Origin: Limosilactobacillus coleohominis
GTDB lineage: Bacteria > Bacillota > Bacilli > Lactobacillales > Lactobacillaceae
Assembly: GCF_016901675.1 (NCBI RefSeq)
Contig: NZ_JACJKU010000004.1
Location: forward strand, 1 to 41,582
Length of the DNA stretch: 41,582 nucleotides
Direction of reading: 5' to 3'
Positions 34,754 through 41,582 of the stretch are shown here, piece by piece. Below the pieces are notes generated by a model. The model was not told the origin of the DNA, searched no databases, and saw only the letters and a program-made list of their open reading frames with translations. A program made the position numbers and the translations under genes. Positions within the stretch are counted from its first letter, which is position 1. Every line of letters begins with the position of its first letter.

Positions 34754-36481
34754 ATGTCAAAAGACGTAAAAGGAATTGCTGCTAGTGATGGAATTGGAAT
34801 TGCACCAGCGTACCTATTAATCGATCCTGATCTTTCTTATGACAAGGATAAAAAAGTTGAAGATACAGATGCTGAATACGCACGTGTTGAAAAAGCATTT
34901 AATGACTCAATTGATGAATTACAAAAGATCAAGGAAAATGCTAAGGGACGTTTAGGCGATGAAGAACTTGAAGTCTTTGATGCTCACATTGCAATCCTTT
35001 CTGACCCAGAAATGCTTGGTCAAATCAAGGATGACATCAACAATAACAAGACTAGCGCTGAAGCTGCCGTTGACAAAGTAACTACTAACTTCGCCGACAT
35101 GTTAGCTGCAATGACAGACAACAAATACATGCAAGAACGTGCAGCGGACGTTAAGGATGTTGCTAAGCGTGCAATGAGTCACTTATTAGGAAAGCAATTG
35201 CCAAACATTGCTGGTATTGATAAGCCAGTGGTAATTGTTGCAAAGGAAATCACACCTTCTGATACTTCACAGATGGATGCCAAGTTTGTTAAGGGAATTG
35301 TCACTGACTTAGGTGGTCGGACTAGCCATGCTGCCATTATGTCCCGGACTTTACGGATTCCAGCAGTTGTTGGTTCAGAAAACATTACTGAAAATGCTCA
35401 AAATGGTCAAAACGTGATTGTTGACGGTTTGCACGGTGATATTATTGTGGATCCATCTGATGACCAAATTAAGGACTACCAAGCTAAGGCCGATGCTTTT
35501 GAAAAAGAACGTGCTGAATGGGCTAAATTGGTTGATGCACCTTCAGTATCCAAGGATGGTAAGCACTTTGAAATTGCTGCTAACATTGGTACTCCAGATG
35601 ACGTTGATGATGCCATGAAGCAAGGTGCCGATGGTGTTGGATTATTCCGTTCAGAATTCTTATACATGGGTTCTGACCACATGCCAACTGAAGACGAACA
35701 ATTTGAAGCCTACAAGAAGGCTATCGTTGGCATGAAAGGTAAGCCAGTGGTTGTGCGGACCCTTGATATTGGTGGTGACAAGCCATTAGATTACATGCCA
35801 TTACCAGATGAAATGAACCCATTCTTAGGTTACCGGGCAATTCGGATTTGCTTAGATCGCCCAGAAATTTTCAAGACTCAATTACGAGCTTTGATTCGTG
35901 CTTCTGAATTTGGCCCACTGTCAATTATGTTCCCAATGATCGGAACATTGGCAGAATTACGTCAAGCTAAGAAAATCTTTGCTGAATGCAAGGATGAATT
36001 GCAAAAGGATCACCCTGGCTTAGGTGATGACATTAAGCTTGGAATGATGATCGAAGTTCCTTTGGCCGCAATTAATGCTGATAAGATGGCAGCTGAAGTT
36101 GACTTCTTTAGTATTGGTACGAACGACTTGATCCAATACAACTTTGCTGCTGACCGTGGTAATGATGCTGTGTCATACCTTTACCAACCACTGAACCCAG
36201 CGTTCTTGGGCCTAATTAACCACGTTATTGCTGCTGCTCACCGTCACGGTACTAAAGCTGCAATGTGTGGTGAAATGGCTGGTGATGAATTAGCATTACC
36301 ATTATTGATGGGAATGGGATTGGATGAATACTCAATGTCTGCTTCTTCAATTTTGCGTTCTCGTTCAATGATGAAGGATCTAGACACTAAGGATTGTGCT
36401 AAATTATCTGAAAAGGCAATGGAACTTGATACCAATGAAGAAGTTGCAGATTTGGTAAAGAAAGAATTGAATTTAGATTAA
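34754..36481 (+). CDS. ptsI: PTS enzyme I
   Basis: A 575-residue phosphoenolpyruvate-protein phosphotransferase, which transfers phosphate from PEP to HPr. The N terminus MSKDVKGIAASDGIGIAPAY is typical. The phosphorylated His is near residue 192 in GGRTSHAAIMSRT. The PEP-binding barrel has the FRSEFLYM block, then EVPLAAINAD and the catalytic Cys in AAMCGEMAGD. The start is ATG 34754 after AAAGGGGAAA; the ATG at 34736 lies before the ribosome site. HPr (ptsH), usually just upstream, is absent here. It is monocistronic, with its own promoter and terminator. Confidence 0.96.
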   Translation: MSKDVKGIAASDGIGIAPAYLLIDPDLSYDKDKKVEDTDAEYARVEKAFNDSIDELQKIKENAKGRLGDEELEVFDAHIAILSDPEMLGQIKDDINNNKTSAEAAVDKVTTNFADMLAAMTDNKYMQERAADVKDVAKRAMSHLLGKQLPNIAGIDKPVVIVAKEITPSDTSQMDAKFVKGIVTDLGGRTSHAAIMSRTLRIPAVVGSENITENAQNGQNVIVDGLHGDIIVDPSDDQIKDYQAKADAFEKERAEWAKLVDAPSVSKDGKHFEIAANIGTPDDVDDAMKQGADGVGLFRSEFLYMGSDHMPTEDEQFEAYKKAIVGMKGKPVVVRTLDIGGDKPLDYMPLPDEMNPFLGYRAIRICLDRPEIFKTQLRALIRASEFGPLSIMFPMIGTLAELRQAKKIFAECKDELQKDHPGLGDDIKLGMMIEVPLAAINADKMAAEVDFFSIGTNDLIQYNFAADRGNDAVSYLYQPLNPAFLGLINHVIAAAHRHGTKAAMCGEMAGDELALPLLMGMGLDEYSMSASSILRSRSMMKDLDTKDCAKLSEKAMELDTNEEVADLVKKELNLD

Positions 36482-36518
36482 TTGAGTCATTGATCTATCA
36501 CAACTCTTGATAAATATT

Positions 36519-36565
36519 AATAGCCGCTAGCATTCTAATTAGTGAAAGCTAGCGGCTATTATTTA
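36519..36565. terminator. Bidirectional terminator between ptsI and usp
   Basis: AATAGCCGCTAGC (36519-36531) pairs with GCTAGCGGCTATT (36548-36560), a 13-bp perfect stem. A/T-rich tracts lie on both sides. Confidence 0.85.
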
Positions 36566-36592
36566 TTATTGACTACATTTAGGAAATTTGAT

Positions 36593-37051
36593 TTAGTGTT
36601 TAACTCGTGCAACGATCACATCACATTTGGCCATCCGGACAACATACCCAGTGGTAGAGCCTAACAACATTCGTTCAATACGTGAAGATCCGGTACTGCC
36701 AATGATAATGAGATCATTGTGATGATCCTTGATAAAATCACGAGAAATAACTAGTTTCGGGTTACCAAATCGAATGTGAATGTCAACTGATTCGACACCA
36801 GCATCTTTTGCTTGCTTTTCCAAATCTCGGAGACGTTTTTCGATAATTTGAACAAGCTCATGAGTTTTACCATCACTCATATCAGTCAAGGTGGCAAATC
36901 CTTCAGTTACTTGATTGATTTGCACAACGTTTAAAATGTCTAAGTGAGCATGATTATGAATGGCGGTTTGAATGGCGCGTTCCATCACGATAGGTGTTTG
37001 TTTTGAACCATCAATAGGCACTAAAATATTTTGGTATGTTCCATTTGCCAT
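36593..37051 (-). CDS. Universal stress protein (UspA family)
   Basis: A 152-residue protein with the Usp fold: ILVPIDGSKQTPIVMERAI at the start and the ATP-binding Gx2Gx9GS motif as IIGSTGSSRIERMLLGST near residue 120. YQ at the start and CDVIVARV at the end are normal. It probably binds ATP and helps survival under stress; a specific role is unknown. Divergent from the four-helix membrane protein at 37165 and 1 kb from the candidate small RNA. Confidence 0.92.
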   Translation of the reverse strand: MANGTYQNILVPIDGSKQTPIVMERAIQTAIHNHAHLDILNVVQINQVTEGFATLTDMSDGKTHELVQIIEKRLRDLEKQAKDAGVESVDIHIRFGNPKLVISRDFIKDHHNDLIIIGSTGSSRIERMLLGSTTGYVVRMAKCDVIVARVKH

Positions 37052-37164
37052 GATATAAAATTCCCTTTCTGTCTTTTCATCTATAATACCATGTAACGCC
37101 GTAAAAATTGAGCTTTTTGCTCCCAGATAGTAAAATGGAAAGGATTAAGTGAAGGGAATCAATT

Positions 37165-37578
37165 ATGAAAAAACAAAACCATATTATTAAAATTATTGCT
37201 GTGACAGTAGTTACGTTATTGATCGCATTAGTGATTGAACTAACAATGTTTTCACAACACGGGATTGCCGTTATTAGTCAAGAATCAATAACCACTTTGG
37301 TATTGATGATTATAGTGGCAATCATTGTTACATTATTAGCAGTAGCTGATTGGCACTTTTCAAACTATGCGACTATTGCTGCAATGATGTATTATGGCAT
37401 TATAAGCTTAGGTGGCTTACTGCAGGTTAAAGCAAAATCATCAGTAAGCGGATTATTGATTCAACTACTAGCGATCATCGGCATCGTACTATGTGTGTAT
37501 GGAATTGTGCTAGGAGTTAAACAACGAGAATTATTTATGCAAAAAAAATATCGTGAAAAACGGCGGGGGATTAAATAA
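37165..37578 (+). CDS. Four-helix membrane protein, unknown function
   Basis: A 137-residue protein with four hydrophobic segments (IIKIIAVTVVTLLIALVIEL, ITTLVLMIIVAIIVTLLAVA, TIAAMMYYGIISLGGLL and LLIQLLAIIGIVLCVYGIVLG) and a strongly basic C-terminal tail (KQRELFMQKKYREKRRGIK). Not recognised. It overlaps the next gene by one base (TAATG), so the two are translationally coupled. AAGTGAAGGG precedes the ATG. Confidence 0.75.
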   Translation: MKKQNHIIKIIAVTVVTLLIALVIELTMFSQHGIAVISQESITTLVLMIIVAIIVTLLAVADWHFSNYATIAAMMYYGIISLGGLLQVKAKSSVSGLLIQLLAIIGIVLCVYGIVLGVKQRELFMQKKYREKRRGIK

Positions 37579-38042
37579 TGCAGTTAACTTACGAAGAATA
37601 TTTAGCTCAGTTAGAGAGTGATCATGTTCAAGTTACAACAACTAATACTACAACAGCAAAAATCCAAGAAGATGCAACCATCACTCAAGCCTTGAATTTT
37701 ATGGCTGATCAGCTAGCTAGTGGTTATTTATGTCGGTATGAGTGGCAAGTTACGATGCCAGTAGGCGAAGCGTTAAGTGTCCGCTTAGAAACAAATCTTA
37801 TTAATGTGCCGATGGCGGAAGCACCACGGTTAGATCCAAAGTTATTAACTCGTGATTCAAAATATCAGGTAAAAATTTACATGGTTGCAGAAGGTGATGA
37901 CCTGAATAAATCGTCACTACGGATTGATGAGTTAGTTGCTGATACTGAAGCAGTCGATACTGCAGAAGCGGTTAACCATTTTAAAGAATGGGTAGCTGAT
38001 CAACTTGCCATGACAGTTGAAAACCGGAAAGAAGCAGAATAA
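37578..38042 (+). CDS. Conserved-looking soluble protein, unknown function
   Basis: A 154-residue acidic protein without signal or membrane segment. It has a mixed helix/strand pattern, with an amphipathic N-terminal helix (LTYEEYLAQLESDHV) and a central sheet (YEWQVTMPVGEALSVRLETN). Not recognised. The start ATG overlaps the previous stop (TAATG). The strong promoter of the candidate RNA begins three bases after its stop codon. Confidence 0.75.
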   Translation: MQLTYEEYLAQLESDHVQVTTTNTTTAKIQEDATITQALNFMADQLASGYLCRYEWQVTMPVGEALSVRLETNLINVPMAEAPRLDPKLLTRDSKYQVKIYMVAEGDDLNKSSLRIDELVADTEAVDTAEAVNHFKEWVADQLAMTVENRKEAE

Positions 38043-38044
38043 GT

Positions 38045-38256
38045 TTGAGTTTTATAATTAATAATGTTAAGATAAACATTGCGATGAGTCGAGAGGTCTG
38101 GTAGCAACCCAAATGGCTACCATATGACATTTCGAGTGGGACACGTTAACCTGCCGGATTGCAGGGTGTCCGGTTTAAATAGCAGTGGACAGCTAGTTAA
38201 ACCTGAGATAGTATCAATACACAAAATCCGTTACCTTAGTGGTAACGGATTTTTTT
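38045..38256 (+). ncRNA. Candidate structured small RNA, possibly 6S-like
   Basis: A complete independent transcription unit without a reading frame. -35 TTGAGT (38045-38050), 17 bp, -10 TAAGAT (38068-38073); predicted RNA about 38080-38256 (about 177 nt). A strong terminator closes it: AATCCGTTACC (38225-38235) with GGTAACGGATT (38241-38251) and T7. Inside are a 7-bp hairpin (38099-38105 with 38116-38122) and a long hairpin with GGACAC/GTGTCC outer and CCTGC/GCAGG inner stems (38139-38171). A weak end-to-end pairing (38078-38081 with 38215-38218, and 38094-38097 with 38201-38204) resembles the closing stem of 6S RNA. The Lacto-usp RNA motif, reported near usp genes in lactic acid bacteria and proposed as 6S, is a candidate. 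Family call unproven. Confidence 0.6.
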
Positions 38257-39112
38257 ATTTTACTAGATAAATTTGTTCATCAATTAAATCAAATGTTTTA
38301 AGGTATTGGTTAACCTTTTGGAGATCTTCAGGCTGAGACAGTTGAGCATTATTCCAGAAATCCTTTGAATCAGTAGCTCCATTCTGCTCACCAACTACCA
38401 AAAATTTAATATCTGGATAGTTTTTACGTAAATACTGTAAAACTTGCCAATCTTGGTCACCTTTATCAGGAGCCCATGACATAATTACATAATGCACTTC
38501 ATTTCCATATTTATCAATTGCTGCGATAGCGTCTAGCTTTTCGATTGACGTTACCGGGTGTTTCCCAGTTTCGTTTTCAGTTACCCATTCCTGACTGTCC
38601 GTTGTATAGATAGTTTGATGGGGGTTATAGTTACGTAACCCTTTGGAAATATAACCATTGCCGGCCATAATTTCTAAAACGGGTGCACCATTGAGGTACT
38701 TACTTAATGCATTCGTGAATGAGGAGTTTGTGTATGACCACATTCCATAAGTATCTTCGAGATAATCGCGGAAATTACGTAACAATTCGTCTAATTTTGG
38801 CAGTGCAGCTGTATATTTATTCCATAGTTGATCACCTGTAGGGTCACCTTGCGGATATTTACTATTAATTTGTTTAAAAATGATATCTTGAGTATCATCT
38901 GGTAATAACATTTTAGGTAAAGGTTGCGGAAGCAATCCCGAACGTAATAATCGATCATTTAAAAGAGCATTATTGATAAGAAATTTAATCTTGGAAAAAT
39001 CACTAAACAGTTCTCCATACTGTTCTAACTGTTGAATGTAAGATGATTTATGAACAACGGTGTGTTCTTTATGAAATTGCTTTTTGATTTTTTTAAGTTT
39101 TCTTGGATTCAT
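38255..39112 (-). CDS. SAM-dependent methyltransferase-like protein
   Basis: A 285-residue protein. The C-terminal half has a class I methyltransferase-like motif I, PVLEIMAGNGYISKGL (near residue 140), an acidic post-I region (IYTTDSQEWV), and a motif IV-like VHYVIMSWAPDKGDQ. The N-terminal 130 residues are basic and helix-rich and not recognised. The target (nucleic acid, protein or small molecule) is unknown. AAAGGG precedes the ATG. It follows an XRE regulator by 11 bp on the same strand, likely one operon. Confidence 0.65.
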   Translation of the reverse strand: MNPRKLKKIKKQFHKEHTVVHKSSYIQQLEQYGELFSDFSKIKFLINNALLNDRLLRSGLLPQPLPKMLLPDDTQDIIFKQINSKYPQGDPTGDQLWNKYTAALPKLDELLRNFRDYLEDTYGMWSYTNSSFTNALSKYLNGAPVLEIMAGNGYISKGLRNYNPHQTIYTTDSQEWVTENETGKHPVTSIEKLDAIAAIDKYGNEVHYVIMSWAPDKGDQDWQVLQYLRKNYPDIKFLVVGEQNGATDSKDFWNNAQLSQPEDLQKVNQYLKTFDLIDEQIYLVK

Positions 39113-39123
39113 AAAAGTACCCT

Positions 39124-39537
39124 TTAGTTAAAATGTAAATTCAATTCTTCTTGTTTTCCATAGAATTTGTCAGTATCCTTGCGGTGGTTCCGACCAGTTA
39201 AATAACCATCAATTAATTGAAAGATTTCGTAACGGTCTTCACTGGATAACCTGGTATGATTGAACGTTAAACTTTTACTGGAGAAGAAAAGTTTAGCAAG
39301 ATCATAGTCATCGTGATCTTCTTTACCTGTCAGATAATCCAAACTCACATCAAAAAACTCTGCTAATTTTTTGGCTTCAATGTATGATGGGGTGCGAATT
39401 CCGCGTTCCCAATTACCAATTTGTGAAGCAGTATTGGGCCGTTCATTAGGACCAAGATGGCGATTTAATTCAGTTGCTAATTGTTTTAAAGTGATTTTTT
39501 GACCACGACGTAATGCCCGGAGACGTTCAGGAAACAT
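39124..39537 (-). CDS. XRE-family transcriptional regulator
   Basis: A 137-residue protein with an N-terminal HTH_3 domain (residues about 4-62: LRALRRGQKITLKQLATEL, QIGNWERGIRTPS, KKLAEFFDVSLDYLTG). The C-terminal 75 residues have no known domain. It likely regulates itself and the methyltransferase-like gene 11 bp downstream. GGGGGAG precedes the ATG (39535-39537). Confidence 0.88.
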   Translation of the reverse strand: MFPERLRALRRGQKITLKQLATELNRHLGPNERPNTASQIGNWERGIRTPSYIEAKKLAEFFDVSLDYLTGKEDHDDYDLAKLFFSSKSLTFNHTRLSSEDRYEIFQLIDGYLTGRNHRKDTDKFYGKQEELNLHFN

Positions 39538-39664
39538 ACATACTCCCCCTTTAGATAACTAACTTCTATTTTACCATTGAACCACGGAACGTGGAAAAGG
39601 GCTGGTGCAATTTTTTGCAAAATGCGCTAAAATGAACGCTATTATTGGGACAAGGGAGAAAATT

Positions 39665-40630
39665 ATGAGACAAGGAAACAGCCATCGACGTAACATTTGG
39701 AAATGGTTTGCTTGGATATGTGCAATTCTATTAATATTATGGGTAGCTGCCGGGTTATACTTTTTTAAGGTGGGGATGGTTCCCGGTCATAAATCGTTTA
39801 TCCGCAGTAATACTCAAACGTTAAAGAAGTCTGATCCTTTATACCATCAAAAGAAATGGTTTAAGAATACGCCTAAGCAGACTTGGAAAATAACGTCAGC
39901 TAGCAAGAATTATCGTTTAGTAGCCGATTATATTCCTGCTAGTCATCCATCAAATAAAAGTGTCTTAATTTGCCATGGCTTCATGAACAATAAGGAGACC
40001 ATGGGAGCTTATGCAGGAATGTTTCACCAAATGGGATATAACGTATTGTTACCAGACGCACGGGCGCATGGTCAAAGCCAGGGACGATATATCGGTTATG
40101 GCTGGCCAGAACGTTATGATGCCCGAAAATGGATTGAACAGCTGATTAAGAAAAACGGTCAGGATAGTCAAATTGTAATGTTCGGGGTCAGCATGGGCGG
40201 TGCGACGACGATGATGACTAGTGGGATTCAATTACCGCACCAAGTGAAGGCGTTTGTAGAGGATTGTGGCTATACTAGTTTAGCGGATGAACTTGATCAT
40301 GAAGCTCGTTATATGTATCATATGCCACCTATTATTGCCAAGCCTGCGGAAGCATCATTAAGCATTGTTAACCGGATTGCAAATGGTTTCTTTACGACGC
40401 AGGCAAGCTCGGTGGCTTCACTGCATCGTAATCACCGACCAATGCTCTTCATTCATGGAGCAGAGGATGATTTTGTGCCAACTCAAATGGTATATACAAA
40501 CTACCATGCCACCAGGGGACCACGTCAATTGTGGATAGTACCAAAAGCTGCACATGCGAAATCATATCAAACGTCACCGCGACAATATCAACGCCATGTT
40601 CAAAAGTTTTTACAAAAGTATGTTCACTAA
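39665..40630 (+). CDS. Membrane-anchored alpha/beta hydrolase
   Basis: A 321-residue protein. One N-terminal transmembrane segment (about residues 13-32: FAWICAILLILWVAAGLYFF) anchors an extracellular hydrolase fold. Visible: HGFMNNKETM (oxyanion region), DARAHGQSQGR, nucleophile GVSMGGAT, acid EDDFVP and His in AAHAKSY. Resembles the YqkD/BAAT-like alpha/beta hydrolases of lactobacilli. Substrate unknown. I chose the ATG 39665 (MRQGNSH) after AAGGGAG; the frame from 39605 has no site. Confidence 0.88.
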   Translation: MRQGNSHRRNIWKWFAWICAILLILWVAAGLYFFKVGMVPGHKSFIRSNTQTLKKSDPLYHQKKWFKNTPKQTWKITSASKNYRLVADYIPASHPSNKSVLICHGFMNNKETMGAYAGMFHQMGYNVLLPDARAHGQSQGRYIGYGWPERYDARKWIEQLIKKNGQDSQIVMFGVSMGGATTMMTSGIQLPHQVKAFVEDCGYTSLADELDHEARYMYHMPPIIAKPAEASLSIVNRIANGFFTTQASSVASLHRNHRPMLFIHGAEDDFVPTQMVYTNYHATRGPRQLWIVPKAAHAKSYQTSPRQYQRHVQKFLQKYVH

Positions 40631-40648
40631 TGAAATGAGGAGATAGAT

Positions 40649-41542
40649 TTGGTAACAGTCAAGGAAATTGCTCAACGGGCTGGTTATTCTTCTGCTACTG
40701 TTTCACGGTTACTAAATGGTGATCCCACGTTATCTATCACTGACCAGACAAGAGATAAAATACTGGCAGTAGCGGATGTATTAGGTTACTGGGAAGATCA
40801 TGAACGTCCATTAGGTGGTAAGGAGATTGCACTACTTTTTCGCGTAACAGAGCAGGAGCAACAAAATGATGTCTACTTTGCAACTTTAAATAAGGCAATT
40901 CGTAAAGTATTAAAGCAACGCCAATTGCACGTGAAAACTTATTCTGATACTGAAGAACTAATTGATAACGCAGACCATCATGAAGGTTTCATCTGTGTTG
41001 GAGCTAATCACCTTACAATGTCAGAATTATCACGGTTACATAAGGTCCTACCAGCGGGAGTGATTATTGATACCAATCCAGCTCCGCAATATTTCGACTC
41101 TGTTCAGCCAAACTTGTCACTGACAGTTCGCAATGCCTTCGTCCAATTGATTGAAAACGGATTTGAGAGAATCGGTTTCATTGGTGGACAAGGATTACAA
41201 ATTGCCGATCGACCAATAATGGCAGATTCACGAACTGCCACTTTCAAAATTGTAGCAGAAGAGTATGGAATGAAATATGCACCAATATTTTCAAGCGGAG
41301 CGTTTACAGTCGAAAATGGACGACGGATTGGTCAACAAATTATTGAACGTTTTGGTAAAATCGGACTGCCTGATGCATTTATTTGTGCATCAGATACGAT
41401 TACCGTGGGTGTATTGCAGGCGTTTAATGAGGGCGGGGTATTGGTCCCACGAGACACCTCCATTATCAGTATTAGGCAGATTGCAATAAATAAATTGAAC
41501 ACTTCATCGAAACATTTTTCGCATAAAGACTTCAATGGGTGA
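40649..41542 (+). pseudogene. LacI-family regulator truncated by an IS30-family element
   Basis: The reading frame gives a LacI/GalR regulator: N-terminal HTH (TVKEIAQRAGYSSATVSRLL), sensor domain with GFERIGFIGGQG and PDAFICASDTITVGVLQAF. Start TTG 40649 follows GAGGAG by 6 bases. The native sequence stops near 41474 (after PRDTSIIS); the last 22 or so codons, to the stop at 41542, lie within the IS30 end and are not part of the LacI fold. The final effector-domain strands and about 50 residues are missing, so it is probably non-functional. It follows the hydrolase by 18 bp. Confidence 0.8.
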
Positions 41543-41582
41543 TCGCCAGTTGAGACATTTAAGTGGCCGTGAGTTTAAGTCC
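41475..41582 (-). mobile_element. Right end of an IS30-family insertion sequence
   Basis: The minus frame from the window edge to TGA at 41504-41506 reads DLNSRPLKCLNWRSPIEVFM then RKMFR. LN.RPRK.L.W.(S/T)P.EVF is the conserved C terminus of IS30-family transposases. The likely end of the element (inverted repeat starting GGCAGATTGCAATAAATA) is near 41475, about 30 bp after the stop, as usual for the family. The exact boundary is inferred. The rest of the element lies beyond the window. Confidence 0.82.

Noticed and set aside
38080-38256. T-box, SRP RNA, tmRNA or RNase P RNA
   Set aside because: None of the core motifs (T-box TGGNACC, SRP GGAAGNAGC tetraloop region, tmRNA or RNase P conserved blocks) is present.
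41475-41542. C-terminal tail of the LacI-type frame as native protein
   Set aside because: The antisense frame is a clear IS30 transposase end; the tail does not match the LacI fold.
1-41582. tRNA or rRNA genes, CRISPR arrays, phage genes, restriction or abortive-infection genes
   Set aside because: No clover-leaf genes, repeated spacers or recognisable defence/phage genes were seen on either strand; the six-base and larger repeats found are terminators or operators.

Overview
The window comes from a low-GC heterofermentative lactic acid bacterium, most likely Lactobacillaceae near Limosilactobacillus. The species is inference. The evidence is a complete set of 6-phosphogluconate/phosphoketolase pathway genes, strong AAGGAGG ribosome binding sites, an LPQTG surface protein with a Mub-like domain, cre-like operators and IS3/IS30 fragments.

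Layout. Positions 1-109 are the right end of an IS3-family element. On the minus strand follow gnd, an APC amino-acid permease, zwf and a CynX-like MFS exporter (190-6355). Then come a PhnB-like VOC protein, a stand-alone NrdI, and a CNNM/HlyC-type membrane protein interrupted by an in-frame TAA. Next are a short Rossmann-like protein, a DUF1836 regulator, and a GntR/HAD/TIM-barrel operon (10072-12465). A YbaK deacylase is translationally coupled to a membrane HEXXH protein, followed by a C69 dipeptidase.

The gluconate region (15571-20365) has gluconokinase, a GntP permease, an SDR dehydrogenase and a LacI-type regulator, with two or three LacI/CcpA-like operators in its promoter. It is followed by a HAD phosphatase gene with an in-frame TAA, the highly expressed phosphoketolase, an LPQTG surface protein (minus), a YczE-like membrane protein, a glyoxalase-like protein, an unlisted 36-residue membrane peptide, and transketolase. 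A galactitol-type PTS locus (29684-33703) holds a PRD regulator, a detached EIIA-like protein, EIIA, EIIC and EIIB. Next to it lies a deletion scar joining, head to head, a glycosidase 3' end and a 5'-truncated L-ribulose-5-phosphate 4-epimerase gene. The right part has ptsI without ptsH, a UspA protein, two conserved-looking unknown genes, a strong candidate small RNA (about 38080-38256) that may be 6S-like, an XRE/methyltransferase-like pair, an alpha/beta hydrolase, and a LacI-family gene cut by an IS30-family element at the window edge.

Together, G6PDH, 6PGDH, gluconokinase, phosphoketolase and transketolase cover glucose-6-phosphate or gluconate to xylulose-5-phosphate to acetyl-phosphate. 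The PTS locus and epimerase fragment would have fed pentitol or pentose phosphates into the same pool. The most interesting items are the structured RNA beside usp, the two parallel TAA interruptions, the head-to-head deletion scar, the three-way-junction leader of the PTS regulator, and the 5'-terminal hairpin of the phosphoketolase mRNA.
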